This document shows, one piece after another, positions 10,201-18,400 of a stretch of DNA of 22,341 nucleotides. The position numbers were made by a program, and so were the translations under genes. The notes beneath the pieces were generated by a model. It made no database searches, had not been told where the DNA came from, and saw only the letters and a list, made by a program, of their open reading frames with translations. Origin of the DNA: Botryllus schlosseri (lineage: Eukaryota > Chordata > Ascidiacea > Stolidobranchia > Styelidae); contig ATSW01029195.1 of assembly GCA_000444245.1 (NCBI GenBank), forward strand, positions 1 to 22,341, in the 5' to 3' direction. The number at the start of each line of letters is the position of its first letter. The stretch's first letter is position 1.

Positions 10201-11579
10201 AAGAGGAAAAGCTGCGCAGGTCGTCGACTGGTAGGTTATTCGCTTTACGAAAGCAGAGAGAGGATCAAGCGAACGCAAAAGGGAACAAGGCTACGGTCAA
10301 GTCTCCCCTCGGCGATATTCAGGTTTACAATCGCGCGCAAAGTTTTTCATACGCACCGCGTGACGTTACTACGTCCCCTAATCAAACGCCGACCATAGCA
10401 ATATGCAGCGTTGAAGATACCAATGATCCGCTAGTAGATCCTCACGAATATCATCATTTACACTTGCCCTATTCTGAGAAACCAGAAGTGAAATGCGATC
10501 CCGACTGCGACTCTTCTAATCGTCGATTAGATCAAATCAGACAAACTCACCCATTGGACACAATCTGCGATACTATCAGCGACAATTCGACATCACAAAA
10601 TAAAAGGTACAGTTACCTGTCGGAACACACGCAAGCATCCGACAAGGAAGAAGTGGAAGAGCTCAGAAGTCTGGTGCAGTCCATTCTAAGGTCTGAACAC
10701 GGAGATAGCAACCCGGTGTCGCGGTCCAACTCCACCAAAATTCAGGTGACTGATTCTGAAAATCACTCAGGCACGGACGAACAACCTTTCACCCTACGAT
10801 GGCCTCATTCGGACAGTCAGTCGACGTGGATTAACAAGTCATTTCTGAACGTAGCCTCGGAAATGGATATGACAGAATCCGACGACGCGGGATATCTAAG
10901 CCCGCTTTCTACACTCAGAAGTCGAAACAAAGAAAAAGCGCAAGAAGAAGAAGATATATTCGGAGAGTTTCAAATACGAAATCATGAATCGACAGACACT
11001 AAAAATAAAAGACTATCTTCACGCACGAGACGTGGGACAAAGTTATCGTCTAGCAAAATCTCTGACGCAGAGAACGACTACCGAGATTGCTACGCGTCTT
11101 CCGAATCGGACGAGAGATACGATTCAATTCCGAGAGTACCGAGAAAGCCTCAACGCAGACGCCAGAAATCTACGAACGACGACGAATCGACAATCTACAT
11201 GTCAATAATAGACACGGACGATACGCCGATTGAAGATGACTGTAAAAAGAAGCGAAAAACCAGCAAGACGAAGCCTAATAATCTCGAAAGTGATAGACAA
11301 GAAGCCGCATTCCATACTCGAGAAAGAGAAGTTTACATTAATGCGCGTATAAGCGACGAGGAGAACTGCTACGAAGAGATTATGTCCCGACAGAACTCGA
11401 TAGACGACCAACTTCAAACTCGCGTGAAGCAGCCTTCCAAGTCAAAACGCGTACAGCGAGAGAATTATTACCAGGAAGTAACAAAGGTGCGACCTGACAA
11501 GAAGCCGAGGAGAAACAAGTCGAAGTTTTTTAGCAGTCTCGACCGTTCGAAGAATTGTAAACGCTGTCACAAAGCGTGA
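1074..11579 (+). CDS. LRR single-pass receptor-like protein with long cytoplasmic tail (9 exons)
   Basis: Spliced exons are 1074-1262, 1346-1559, 2701-2908, 4218-4344, 4651-4823, 6550-7011, 8586-8735, 9215-9259 and 9353-11579. They total 3795 nt, every phase matches (0,1,2,0,2,2,2,2), and the frame stays open to TGA at 11577. The 1264-residue product has a signal peptide (about 1-18), a cysteine LRR N-cap (C21, C25, C27, C35), 24-residue LRRs from about 50 to 292, an LRR C-cap (C302, C305, C307, C330), a Ser/Thr-rich stalk (about 340-457), a transmembrane helix (about 476-496) and a cytoplasmic tail (about 498-1264). By family knowledge the ectodomain is a protein-binding solenoid at the cell surface. 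The tail has no TIR, kinase or death-domain pattern I can see. It is hydrophilic and charged, with SH3-ligand-like and YxxI/V/L/M motifs, so a tyrosine-phosphorylated adaptor-docking role is inferred. Orthology is not assigned. Confidence 0.88.
1346..1559 (+). CDS. Receptor exon 2: LRRs
   Basis: The acceptor ttctttctataacag precedes CTGACC. The exon encodes residues 64-134, including full 24-residue repeats at 75-98 (LLQLSLSRNRIESL...) and 99-122 (LTDLDLSFNNIRKV...) and the start of the next at 123. The frame stays open past the true donor (A|GTGAGA at 1560). The phase 1 junction creates N135 and completes the LRR pattern NAIT-N-LSPKAF with exon 3. Confidence 0.9.
2313..2332. repeat. 20-bp perfect palindrome with two CRE-like cores
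   Basis: ATGACGTCACGTGACGTCAT equals its own reverse complement. It contains two TGACGTCA/TGACGTCAC-type sites fused through an overlapping CACGTG E-box. It lies in receptor intron 2, next to the GTTCGCGTTCACAC repeats, so it is more likely element-derived than a tested regulatory site. Confidence 0.6.
2333..2420 (-). mobile_element. Solo end of a hAT-like element with GTTCGCGTTCACAC repeats
   Basis: GTTCGCGTTCACAC occurs at 2342-2355 and 2372-2385. The segment runs into GGTTCACACCATCCCTA, whose reverse complement TAGGGATGG looks like a hAT terminus. The partner terminus and target duplication were not found, so the element is partial or its other end has diverged. Confidence 0.4.
2701..2908 (+). 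CDS. Receptor exon 3: LRRs
   Basis: The acceptor is ctgatcatttccag. The exon encodes residues 135 (part) to 203, with complete repeats LRQLNLRNNKLDSL (147-170) and LEILQLANNRITSL (171-194), then LRILDLSYN. The donor is AG|GTAAGG, phase 2. Repeat spacing is exactly 24 residues across both junctions, which supports the splice sites. Confidence 0.92.
3385..3811. mobile_element. 427-bp hAT-type MITE built of GGATTTGGATT repeats
   Basis: Termini are CAGAGATGAGC and GCTCATCTCTG. An exact 8-bp duplication ATATACAT lies at 3377-3384 and 3812-3819. Both subterminal regions are degenerate GGATTAGGATTTGGATT arrays. Short open frames inside are non-coding by-products. It sits in receptor intron 3. Confidence 0.9.
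3830..3942 (-). mobile_element. Truncated hAT element, one terminus only
   Basis: Read on the minus strand from 3942: CAGTGGTTCTCAACC, then TTTTTCACCTCGCGGACCGG, a widely distributed hAT terminus. No matching second end or duplicate of the flank GTATATTT was found upstream, so only about 110 bp remain. It lies just downstream of the 427-bp MITE. Confidence 0.65.
4218..4344 (+). CDS. Receptor exon 4: LRR
   Basis: The acceptor ccattag at 4211-4217 was chosen because it alone restores phase and LRR register: SYN-R-IQKISPNAFRKLYL, then LQELRLRNNYLRDV. A nearby cag two codons later breaks the frame. The exon encodes residues 204-246. The donor AAG|GTATAC (phase 0) keeps the next exon open. The end of this exon (WTEKLKRCSNK) is an irregular repeat with an unpaired-looking cysteine at 243. 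Confidence 0.82.
4345..4650 (+). other. Receptor intron 4, no further feature
   Basis: Donor GTATAC and acceptor tattgctttcag. No repeat, exon or RNA gene was recognised in it. Confidence 0.6.
4651..4823 (+). CDS. Receptor exon 5: last LRRs and start of C-cap
   Basis: The acceptor is tattgctttcag. The exon encodes residues 247-303, with repeat LSLLDLRNNNLTTI at 269-292 and the final strand MTSLLLEGNCW. RNIS and SNMT are two close N-glycosylation sequons. The donor CG|GTTAGT is non-optimal, but the next exon continues exactly into the CDC of the LRR C-cap. Confidence 0.88.
4824..5612 (+). other. First part of receptor intron 5, nothing recognised
   Basis: AT-rich sequence without LRR-like frames that have usable splice sites. 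No terminal inverted repeats were seen. A stretch near 5490-5530 contains GATTCG/CGAATC motifs like the neighbouring 513-bp element, perhaps a decayed relative. Confidence 0.4.
5621..6133. mobile_element. 513-bp hAT-type MITE rich in TCGAGTA/TACTCGA
   Basis: Termini are TAGGGCTGGGCA at the start and, on the reverse strand, TAGGACTGGGCA at the end. The 8-bp flanks GGTAGGAC (5613-5620) and GGTAGGAG (6134-6141) match at 7 of 8. The subterminal parts repeat TTCGAGTACTCGAAT-type motifs. TAGGGCTGGGC is a common hAT terminus. It is located in receptor intron 5. Confidence 0.87.
6355..6442 (-). mobile_element. Inverted fragment related to the 513-bp MITE
   Basis: Its reverse complement starts TAGGTCCCGGCAAAAT and continues with TCGATTC and GGCTTCGAGTCGA in the same order as the left end of the element at 5621. 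It is a diverged, single terminus about 220 bp downstream in opposite orientation. Confidence 0.6.
6550..7011 (+). CDS. Receptor exon 6: LRR C-cap and stalk
   Basis: The acceptor is ttcccttgtcag. The phase 2 join yields NCW-R-CDCAL, the CxCDC-like start of an LRR C-cap. C330 then follows in DRVACRQPPNVQGS, and the cap ends with STVLDVLL. The remainder (to residue 457) is Ser/Thr-rich with no cysteines, typical of a membrane-proximal stalk that may be O-glycosylated. The donor is AG|GTAATG, phase 2. Confidence 0.92.
7042..7489. mobile_element. hAT-type palindromic element, host of a nested insertion
   Basis: Left end is CAATATTCCCTATAA and the right end, reversed, is CAATGTTCCCTCTAA. The outer duplication CCTAGGAG is exact at 7034-7041 and 7490-7497. 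GC-rich arms (CTGCGCGC, GTCGCCAC) pair with each other across the inserted 266-bp element. Without the insert and its duplication the element is about 174 bp. Confidence 0.88.
7157..7422. mobile_element. 266-bp hAT-type MITE of AGTAGAAGTA repeats, nested
   Basis: Ends are CAGAGGTGGTCA and, reversed, CATAGGTGGTCA. Flanks TCTCTGTG and ATTCTGTG agree at 6 of 8, as expected of an older 8-bp duplication. The interior is dense AGTAGAAGTA/ACTACTCAAGT. It split the element at 7042-7489, so it is the younger of the pair. Confidence 0.82.
7522..7841. mobile_element. 320-bp hAT-type element, CAGTGGTTCTCAA termini
   Basis: Both ends carry CAGTGGTTCTCAA in inverted orientation. The 8-bp duplication GTCTAGAG is exact (7514-7521, 7842-7849). 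The subterminal region is G- and C-rich (GGGGGGCGCGCCCCCC and G-runs near 7776-7786). No transposase is present. It lies 24 bp beyond the duplication of the preceding element. Confidence 0.92.
7951..8373. mobile_element. 423-bp hAT-type MITE, AAACATGTTT motifs
   Basis: Start is CAGGGTTGCATTTACAAC; the end, reversed, is TGGGGTTGCATTTAAAAC. Flanks GATATGAT (7943-7950) and GATATAAT (8374-8381) match at 7 of 8. Internal inverted motifs AAACATGTTT/AAAACATGTTTT and a TGACGTCA site are present. It has no coding capacity. Confidence 0.85.
8382..8585 (+). other. End of receptor intron 6, nothing further
   Basis: Unique-looking sequence leading to acceptor cgatattccag; no feature seen. Confidence 0.5.
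8586..8735 (+). CDS. Receptor exon 7: transmembrane segment
   Basis: The acceptor is cgatattccag and the donor is CC|GTGAGT, both phase 2. The exon encodes a polar basic juxtamembrane segment, then the single transmembrane helix WWIVAAISAGIFIVICLAVF, then INKLLNSQK on the cytoplasmic side. Orientation follows from the upstream signal peptide and the cysteine-rich LRR caps. Confidence 0.92.
9215..9259 (+). CDS. Receptor exon 8: 45-nt cytoplasmic exon
   Basis: The acceptor is gtgatttcag and the donor is AG|GTAATA. At 45 nt, with phase 2 at both ends, the exon could be skipped without a frameshift. It encodes TSRKGSGTEEKPF-type polar sequence directly after the membrane segment. It is supported by exact phase agreement with exons 7 and 9. 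Confidence 0.78.
9353..11579 (+). CDS. Receptor exon 9: cytoplasmic tail, terminal exon
   Basis: The acceptor is cttcattcacag. The exon gives 2227 nt of uninterrupted frame to TGA at 11577-11579 and encodes residues 523-1264, almost the whole intracellular part. It is hydrophilic, rich in Ser, Arg, Lys, Asp and Glu, and probably disordered. Visible motifs are RPLPQAP (539-545, class I SH3 ligand pattern), PPPPPRR (683-689, class II pattern), and tyrosines in YCEI (715), YDML (770), YDSI (1112), YMSI (1138), YEEI (1196) and YQEV (1229). The end (CKRCHKA) is not a PDZ ligand. The long frame could be misread as a separate gene, but it lacks its own good start and joins in phase with exon 8. Confidence 0.93.
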
Positions 11580-11942
11580 TGTGGATGATGACTGCACAAG
11601 AAGGGACTTTGCATTATCGTGAACACTTCCTATTTATTACTTCGCTATGCCGGCGCGCTCACCGAATTCCATGTCATATGAAATAATTTTTCCTAATTTG
11701 ATTCGTACTGCTTGGCGTATCGTCAATGTTCTATGATAATCCGGCCTCTATAAAGTTTATCTGTTTGGAACGATGTCATTTGTCTGAGTAAAGCGCGGAC
11801 GGCGTAGGTTGAACTCAGAATCGAGGATGTCGGGAAAATGCTATCCCGACCGATGATAGCCTATTTTTCGCAACATAACTATCATCGTTGTTTTGATATT
11901 GATGGCGTTTCAACTGCATTGGTCGACTGTTCACTTTACACC
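11580..11942. other. 3' UTR of the receptor and intergenic DNA
   Basis: No AATAAA is seen on the plus strand. The nearest variants are AATAAT within gaaataattt (about 11681) and ATAAAG (about 11750), so the receptor's poly(A) site is undecided. No minus-strand exon with usable splice sites was found. Confidence 0.4.
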
Positions 11943-12134
11943 AGGCCGATATTATTTATTTGGACTCCTGATCTACTAGCCCACATTCATTGAAGGCTTT
12001 TAGACAATGCTAACGTTAATCAGATGGCGAAGAGGAGCCTCGATAAACTTACACACTTTGGTCTGAATTCTAGAGTCAGATTGGAAATCCATACAGTTGA
12101 GGCAGCTGTTGAATGTACCACTGCGCTATCTCAC
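11943..12134 (-). repeat. tRNA-derived SINE, copy 1
   Basis: On the minus strand a tRNA-like head starts GTGAGATAGCGCAGTGGTA, with box A-like TAGCGCAGTGG (12118-12128). A diverged box B region follows (GGATTTCCAATC, 12079-12090). A tail shared with the copy at 12879 contains AGAAGC/GAGGCT, GCCAT and AATAAA (11955-11960). It is more diverged than copy 2 and is located between the convergent genes. Confidence 0.68.
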
Positions 12135-12265
12135 AATATAGTAACTTGATAATTTGTATAGTCATGCTTAGAAGATGCGGACATTTGAACTCCCGAGAAG
12201 AGCTAGTGTCACTTGTTACCAAAGCAGTATACCTAATACAAAATCAAATCAATGCTGCCACTTAC

Positions 12266-12418
12266 CTACGCATATCAAGTACTCTCCGACTACTCGTCCT
12301 TCGTTTCCAGGGCACACATGACAGTACGTTTGGCCGTCGCTGTCCTGGTAGGTTCCTAGTGGACAGGGCTGGCACGGTGCAAATCCAGTCAACGAGACAT
12401 ATCCTGGCTTACATAGCT
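12266..12418 (-). CDS. GCC2/GCC3 cysteine module exon, last one identified
   Basis: The minus acceptor is tttccgatcag, after which AG completes the junction codon. It reads LCKPGYVSLTGFAPC, CQPCPLGTYQD and CHVCPGNEG, ending YLICV. The donor G|GTAAGT at 12265 is a perfect consensus. If this site is not used, the frame stops six codons later (TGA at 12249-12251, tail GKWQH). I find no convincing further exon before the convergent gene. Confidence 0.85.
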
Positions 12419-15400
12419 CTGATCGGAAATACAAAATATCCTTGTAAGTATAGCGGGATATTTACGTAATATGAATATACGACCATCGCACACGAACCTC
12501 CGCAATCATCAAGCGAGTCAGCAGCTATCCCAATCGTTCCATTTCCAGGAGGGCAAAGGGTACAAACTTTAGCCCCTTTCGTGTCCGCGAAACTGCCGAC
12601 AGCACATGCCTTGCAATCCGCCAGGCCGGTTTCAGACATGTACCCGGGAGCACACAATGCTGCGGGCAAAATTCAAAGGTTAATATTATGAATAAGATCA
12701 CATCATCAATGTACCAGTTGAATCGCACTGACAAAAGAGTGTGGTAGTCGATTCTTACCAGTCGCATTTGCTTACAACGTCGTATCAATTCAAACCATCG
12801 TAATTTAACTCTTCTACATCAAGTTTGTTTGTTTTGGGGTATTCATGGTGTTTGTCGACTACTATGGTCCTTTACATCGGGCCAATTTTCTTTATTTTCA
12901 TTCCGTAGCTGCCGACTCGTAGCAGTGCCCACTTTTAGGCTCTTTATAAGACACCGCTTACACGAATGAAATGGCGGGGAGAAGCCTCGGTAAGCCTCCA
13001 ACAGTTAATGAGGAATTTTAGAGTCGACCTCGGTCGGACTCAAGCCGCCACCCATTGGTGTTGCAGCTGCGGATTATAGCACTACGCTATCTCGCCACTA
13101 ATAGCCTACATCAAGTAATGATATAGCGAAAAGAGTTGAAAAGATGGCTTGAATTTACGTGATATGGAAACTATGTTTCGACTATAATAGCATGGTTGAC
13201 GACGGATTTGGACAACTAGATGATTTGGAGCGAAATGCCGGTAATAAATTTGTATTAATATTGTGAAATGTTTCTATGCTCAAATTTTAATTGGAATCTA
13301 ACTTTTGATTTTCCTGAAAATACTACAGCAGAACTGTATCGTGCCAGAGGAACCAAGCTTGATGTACAGACATTTGCCATTCTTATGCTTATGAGTACGA
13401 CTATTTTTTTACATGTCAAAAAAAGTCAAGATTAGGTTAATATTGTAGCTTTAGGTCAAAAAATGTCAAAATTGTAAACAAAGTCAAATTTTTTTCACAA
13501 CCTGCATTTTCGTTCTATCGTAGATTTTGCACTGTCGGAGAACTTATCATTCAACATTTTACAGCTTGTAGCCTACTTTATAGGCCTACCGTTGTAGACG
13601 GCCCATTGTCTGCTGATTGTGAATCGTAAACATTCAAAAAACGAATAGGTTGACATGGCGTTATGCTCAACGTACCGCAATATCCAAACTGAAGCAAGAC
13701 TGCGTGGGCATTGCATGGTTCTTATGGTTCAGAAATATCATTATGAAAAATTGTGATGTAGACACAATTTTCAGAATGAAGCAGCAAGGTGTGTCGCAAG
13801 CAGTGTACGCACGCACAACTTCACTGTTGTCAGCCAACAACTGCTGCTGTTGAACGTTCTTTCTCCATTCTTGGCAAGCTACTAAGTAAGGACAGACACT
13901 TTCCACCCGAGAATGTAGGAAAGTATCTTTTGTTGTAGTACAATAGATTTTAATTATTTCTACCATATTACGTGATGTAACTACTGAAATTCTTCACAGG
14001 GCCAAATTTCATTGAAATCAAGTATATTTTATGACAAAATTTGTCAGTGTTTGAGTTAAAAAAAAATTACGGGCCGAACTACTTCGTAAGGACAGACAGT
14101 TGAACCAGAAATGATGATAAGTAGTACAATTCCAACATTATGTGGGAAAACACCTGATTTGCATACGTTAGGATAAAATATGGTCAATAATAAGCTTTTA
14201 AGGTCAAATAATGTCAAAGTTTTGATATTTTAGGTCAAAATCTTTCGTTTTTAAGATAAAAAAACTTGGCCTACTGTGATTTGATATAAACCGAACTTCA
14301 TTGTTGTTGTATTTCTTTTACTTCGCAATTTATTTCATGTTTTTGTGAGTTAAGTAATTCCAATTATAATCTAATGCTAAAAATTACATAGGCATCTTAC
14401 TCTAGTCGACAGTGGTGTCGGTGCATGTAGCCTACCGGTACATGGTATAACACGGATCTACAAACGTGGAGACTCAATGAGGTATTCGAATGTATCGCAT
14501 ATATACGAATCCAATATCACAAAATTAATTTGGTCGGTAAAAATGAAATTAACGAACAATGCAGATTCGGGTAAGAGAACTAATTCGAAGCTCTCTCGTA
14601 GCTATAGGCGTTTCTTTTGAAGTACCCGGAACCACAACTTATGATTGAGTGTAAATTTACGGTATTACATCTAACTCTACCTCAGTAGGTTCAACGACTT
14701 CTTTCATCATCTCTGGTCATCTTCCTATATATCACAGTGTTGATTGTAACCGAAATTGCATCAATAATAACTAGGGCAAGTTTTTGCAATTTTACAACTT
14801 TTTTAATAGCTTCCTAAGTACTCAGAAGTTATTAGTGAAGTGTAGTGTTTTAAGCTGTTTGAAAGAATCTTATTTCGAAAGTTTTTGCAACTTATCTCCA
14901 TTTTTTCATGCAACTTTTACAGATTTTTCGATTTTTCATAGAGCTTTTTGCAACTTTTTGCATGTTTCTAACTTTTTACTGGAAATATTTGGAAGTCTAT
15001 GTAAATAGATCCCTTGATAATTTTACTGTCGTTCAAATTTGAGGTCCTATCTGATTTGATGTACTTTGAGGCTAGACCGCCGAAAATTATATTTGCGCAG
15101 GGTCAATTTTGTCATGGTATTGAGTTGAGTTTTGCTATAGTGCCTTGGATACAGATCGATTCGAGTATCTCATGCCCTAATGATTTCGCGGAACTTTTCC
15201 AAAAAATGCAAATGTTTCGTGCAACAGTTGTGAAAAATAAATGGAACTTTCCACGGATTTGACTAACAAAAACTTGCCCTGGTAATACCTATTCACACTA
15301 TATTAAAATTCCAAACCTATCATACAAGCATCCGACATACCTAGACATTCTTCCACACCTCTGGCGTGAGGATCAACGTTGGAAGTGCCAGATGGACAGG

Positions 15401-18400
15401 GCTGACAGCTGAGTTGCGCTTCCAAATCTTGATAATAGCCAATGGGACAACTCTCGCATTTCCCAGATAGCACGTTGTAGAATGTACCGACAGGACAGTT
15501 AACTGTATAAATGCATATAGATTATTCCCATGAATAGGTATGAATATCGCAAAAATTCTTAGACATAAAGGCACAACAAAGTATTGCAATTGATTGACCA
15601 TTGAAGGTCGCATTCAAACTGGATGCAACTCTGTTTGCGACATAGCTTGCAGTCTCAGTTGCAGTGTGAATCCCGCACAAATATTTAAATCGAAACATTT
15701 CAATTCAACAAAGAATATACATAGCCACATGAAAACGGAATCATTCAATTTTTTTGTTCTGACAACATCGGCTCTATCAGCTCTTCACAGTAAATGCATA
15801 GGTCGCAAATAAGTGTATTTGCCGAATTTCCACCGTATAGGGTAGGGTGGAAATCATGCCGTCGGCACTTTCCAGTACCAAATTTGCTTTCACACTCAGT
15901 CCAATTGGCGGAACCTAGTTGAATACAACAATTCTTATTGAGATATTCCCCATGTTTGGGTTATGTGAAACCCCTTGACGTGATATGCGAAAACAGAAGC
16001 CATCCCTGGGACAAATCTCAATAGGAAATAACGCTTTTAACGATTAAAATCGGTTTGAAAGCAAAATTTTGTACCATAACGTGCCGTTTACCTCATTTGC
16101 ATCGGAATATAGGATATTCCTACACAATGGGAGAGGAAATGAACAACGAATCATTGCACTTGAAAATTTAATTCTGGACATCCGTTTCCAACGATTCGAA
16201 ATAGAACGCAAATTCAATGTGAGCAATTGCGGAAATCAAAAGAGTAAGACTCACCGCAGAAGGCGCGATCCTTGTACATTGTTCCTACCGGACAAATCAG
16301 CTCATCTTGGCTACTTGAGTACGAGTCGCTATCAAGTGTTAGATCGGGCGCGTCCGTAGCATTGAGCCACTCGCCGTCTACGAAACTGAAATAGAGTTGA
16401 AATAAAATAGCCAATAAACCTCATTGGCGATGCCGATTTTTTAAGTGAAGATTCTGAATGTTAGTATAACCACTGAAGGAAAACCCTGATGAGTGTCACC
16501 TCTAAAAGCTTCAGGTGATATAATATCAATATATTATTCAAATGCAATATGAGGTTCTGTACTCCTTAGGCGATTAATACATATACCAAATGCCGAATTC
16601 ACCAAGTATCCCATCCCAATTCACGCTAAAAAATACCGGTAACAATCAGCAAAACATTCATTGATACAATATTATTGTATCGCATTCCTAATAATAGTAG
16701 TTAATATATTTCTAATGCCAATTTCATGTGGTCTCGAATTCAACATCCCAAATTCACTGACATGGCAACCTATAAAATCACTCTTTTTGCGACTAAGCAG
16801 TTGTAACTGTGAATACATACTAGAAAGCTAGCATTGGCAGGTTCACTGGTGTTCTATTCGGAATAATGTGCGAACACTGTACCAATAGGATGACCAGTCA
16901 CGCCTTTCCACCGACAAATGTCATATTTTTAGCAGCCCTGCACACGGTATGTAAGTATAAACCCAGTACACACCTGTGACTCCTTACGAACAACTCTTCT
17001 ATTTCGACATTCCGAATGAATTCCACCATTCTCGTGTGTCGACTTCTATCCCGAGCGTCGTTTGTGCCTTCCAGTGGGACTTCAGCTACGTAAACGGAAT
17101 ATTCCGAATCAAATCATTTTATATGTTCACTTCGGCTTACCACATACGTATGCTACTGACAAACTATATACAAAACGTTAAATTTCTAGATAATAACAAT
17201 GGAGTCGCGTGTAAACTGAGGTACATCCTGGTACGACAATCAAGGAAAATAAGATAAAAATGAACCAACCACAGGAATACCCATGCAATTGGAATATGAT
17301 TTCGTGTACGATCCCTAAAAGCCGCACGAGGTATGTATGGACACCGGACAATATTCCTTATCACTTAATATCTCCTATGTGCTCGGATGTAAAGTTGCAA
17401 TTACGTACACCTGATGCAGCGTTTAAAAAGATTGAACATGTATCTATGTCCGCCTTTTCGCGTTTACATTGTAAACATATAAAATTGCAGATTGTAGAGG
17501 CATTTGTTATCGCGCATTGGACGCAAAGCAAGTTGACGGGACTTGGTGATACGAAATCCACTTAATTTCACGCTTGTATTAGTCGGTGGAAATGAATCGG
17601 CGAAATACACAAACACGATTTGACATGACATCATACGCCTGGTCGGGTAAATTTTCGAGAAACGCCATGGCGGTGCTTACAGACATGTCTTTCAGTAACA
17701 GTATAAATTTTGCTGTATCCGTTTTGAATGAAGGCTGTAAAATTGCAAAGCGTAGCATGCAACTCGTAAAGAAAGGAAAAATGTTGCGACGAATGAACCA
17801 GATGATCAGATCGTCAGTCTTAAACATTCCGTGTCTTTTTGGCATTTGGGAAATCAGAACATGCCCGAAATAGTTTTATAAATGTAGATTTTACCAAGAT
17901 TGTTTATTCGTTCATTCATTCATTCAAGCATCACCAGAAATTACAAAGAGGCTGTTTCAAGCGAAAAAACAACACAGAGCAAACGAATTAACTATAAGGG
18001 GACCATGAAAAAAAAATCTTAAGCTCGAGGCCGAGTAATTGAATTGTGGATTTAAGGCTAATCTATGAATGGGCCATTCCAAGGATTATAATGAGGATTG
18101 CAGATGGTAGTCAGATTTTCGGTGGTAATCAGCAGATTTTGGAATCCAAACACGAGAGCTCTAATAAGTGGAATTGGCACACATTTTGTTCGTGTTTATT
18201 TTTGGCACTGAATGGATGTTGCGCGTTTAGTGGTTTCTGTTTGATCGGAAGGGCCAAAATGAAACGTTTTATAAGATTAATCCGAGGCTGCAAGTTCTGA
18301 TTTATGACGCTGCCGAAGATTCCTAGATGAAAATCCGAAAATGCAAAAATCAAGCTGTTTTGGACATTTTTGGCGTATGACAAAATAGCAAATAGCTGCT

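Noticed and set aside
9405-11579. A stand-alone 724-codon gene starting inside the long frame
   Set aside because: The nominal start is a TTG in the middle of an exon whose acceptor at 9352 joins in phase with a TM-encoding exon. It is the tail of the receptor.
12234-12265. A 33-nt intron with a terminal exon reading GILLW and a stop
   Set aside because: The implied intron is shorter than plausible for spliceosomal introns in animals.
12525-12788. Minus-strand 87-codon frame
   Set aside because: Shifted frame of the cysteine-module exon at 12498-12659; the true frame shows CxxCPxG spacing.
12079-13098. Functional tRNA genes at the box A/box B matches
   Set aside because: Box B of copy 1 is degenerate, no full cloverleaf is apparent, and both copies share a non-tRNA tail, so they are SINEs.
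15341-15613. Minus-strand 90-codon frame
   Set aside because: Shifted frame overlapping the module exon at 15341-15502, whose proper frame encodes GCC2/GCC3 cysteines.
17260-17565. Plus-strand 101-codon frame with faint LRR-like spacing
   Set aside because: No acceptor or donor in agreement, no LRR consensus when read closely, and on the strand opposite the spliced gene.
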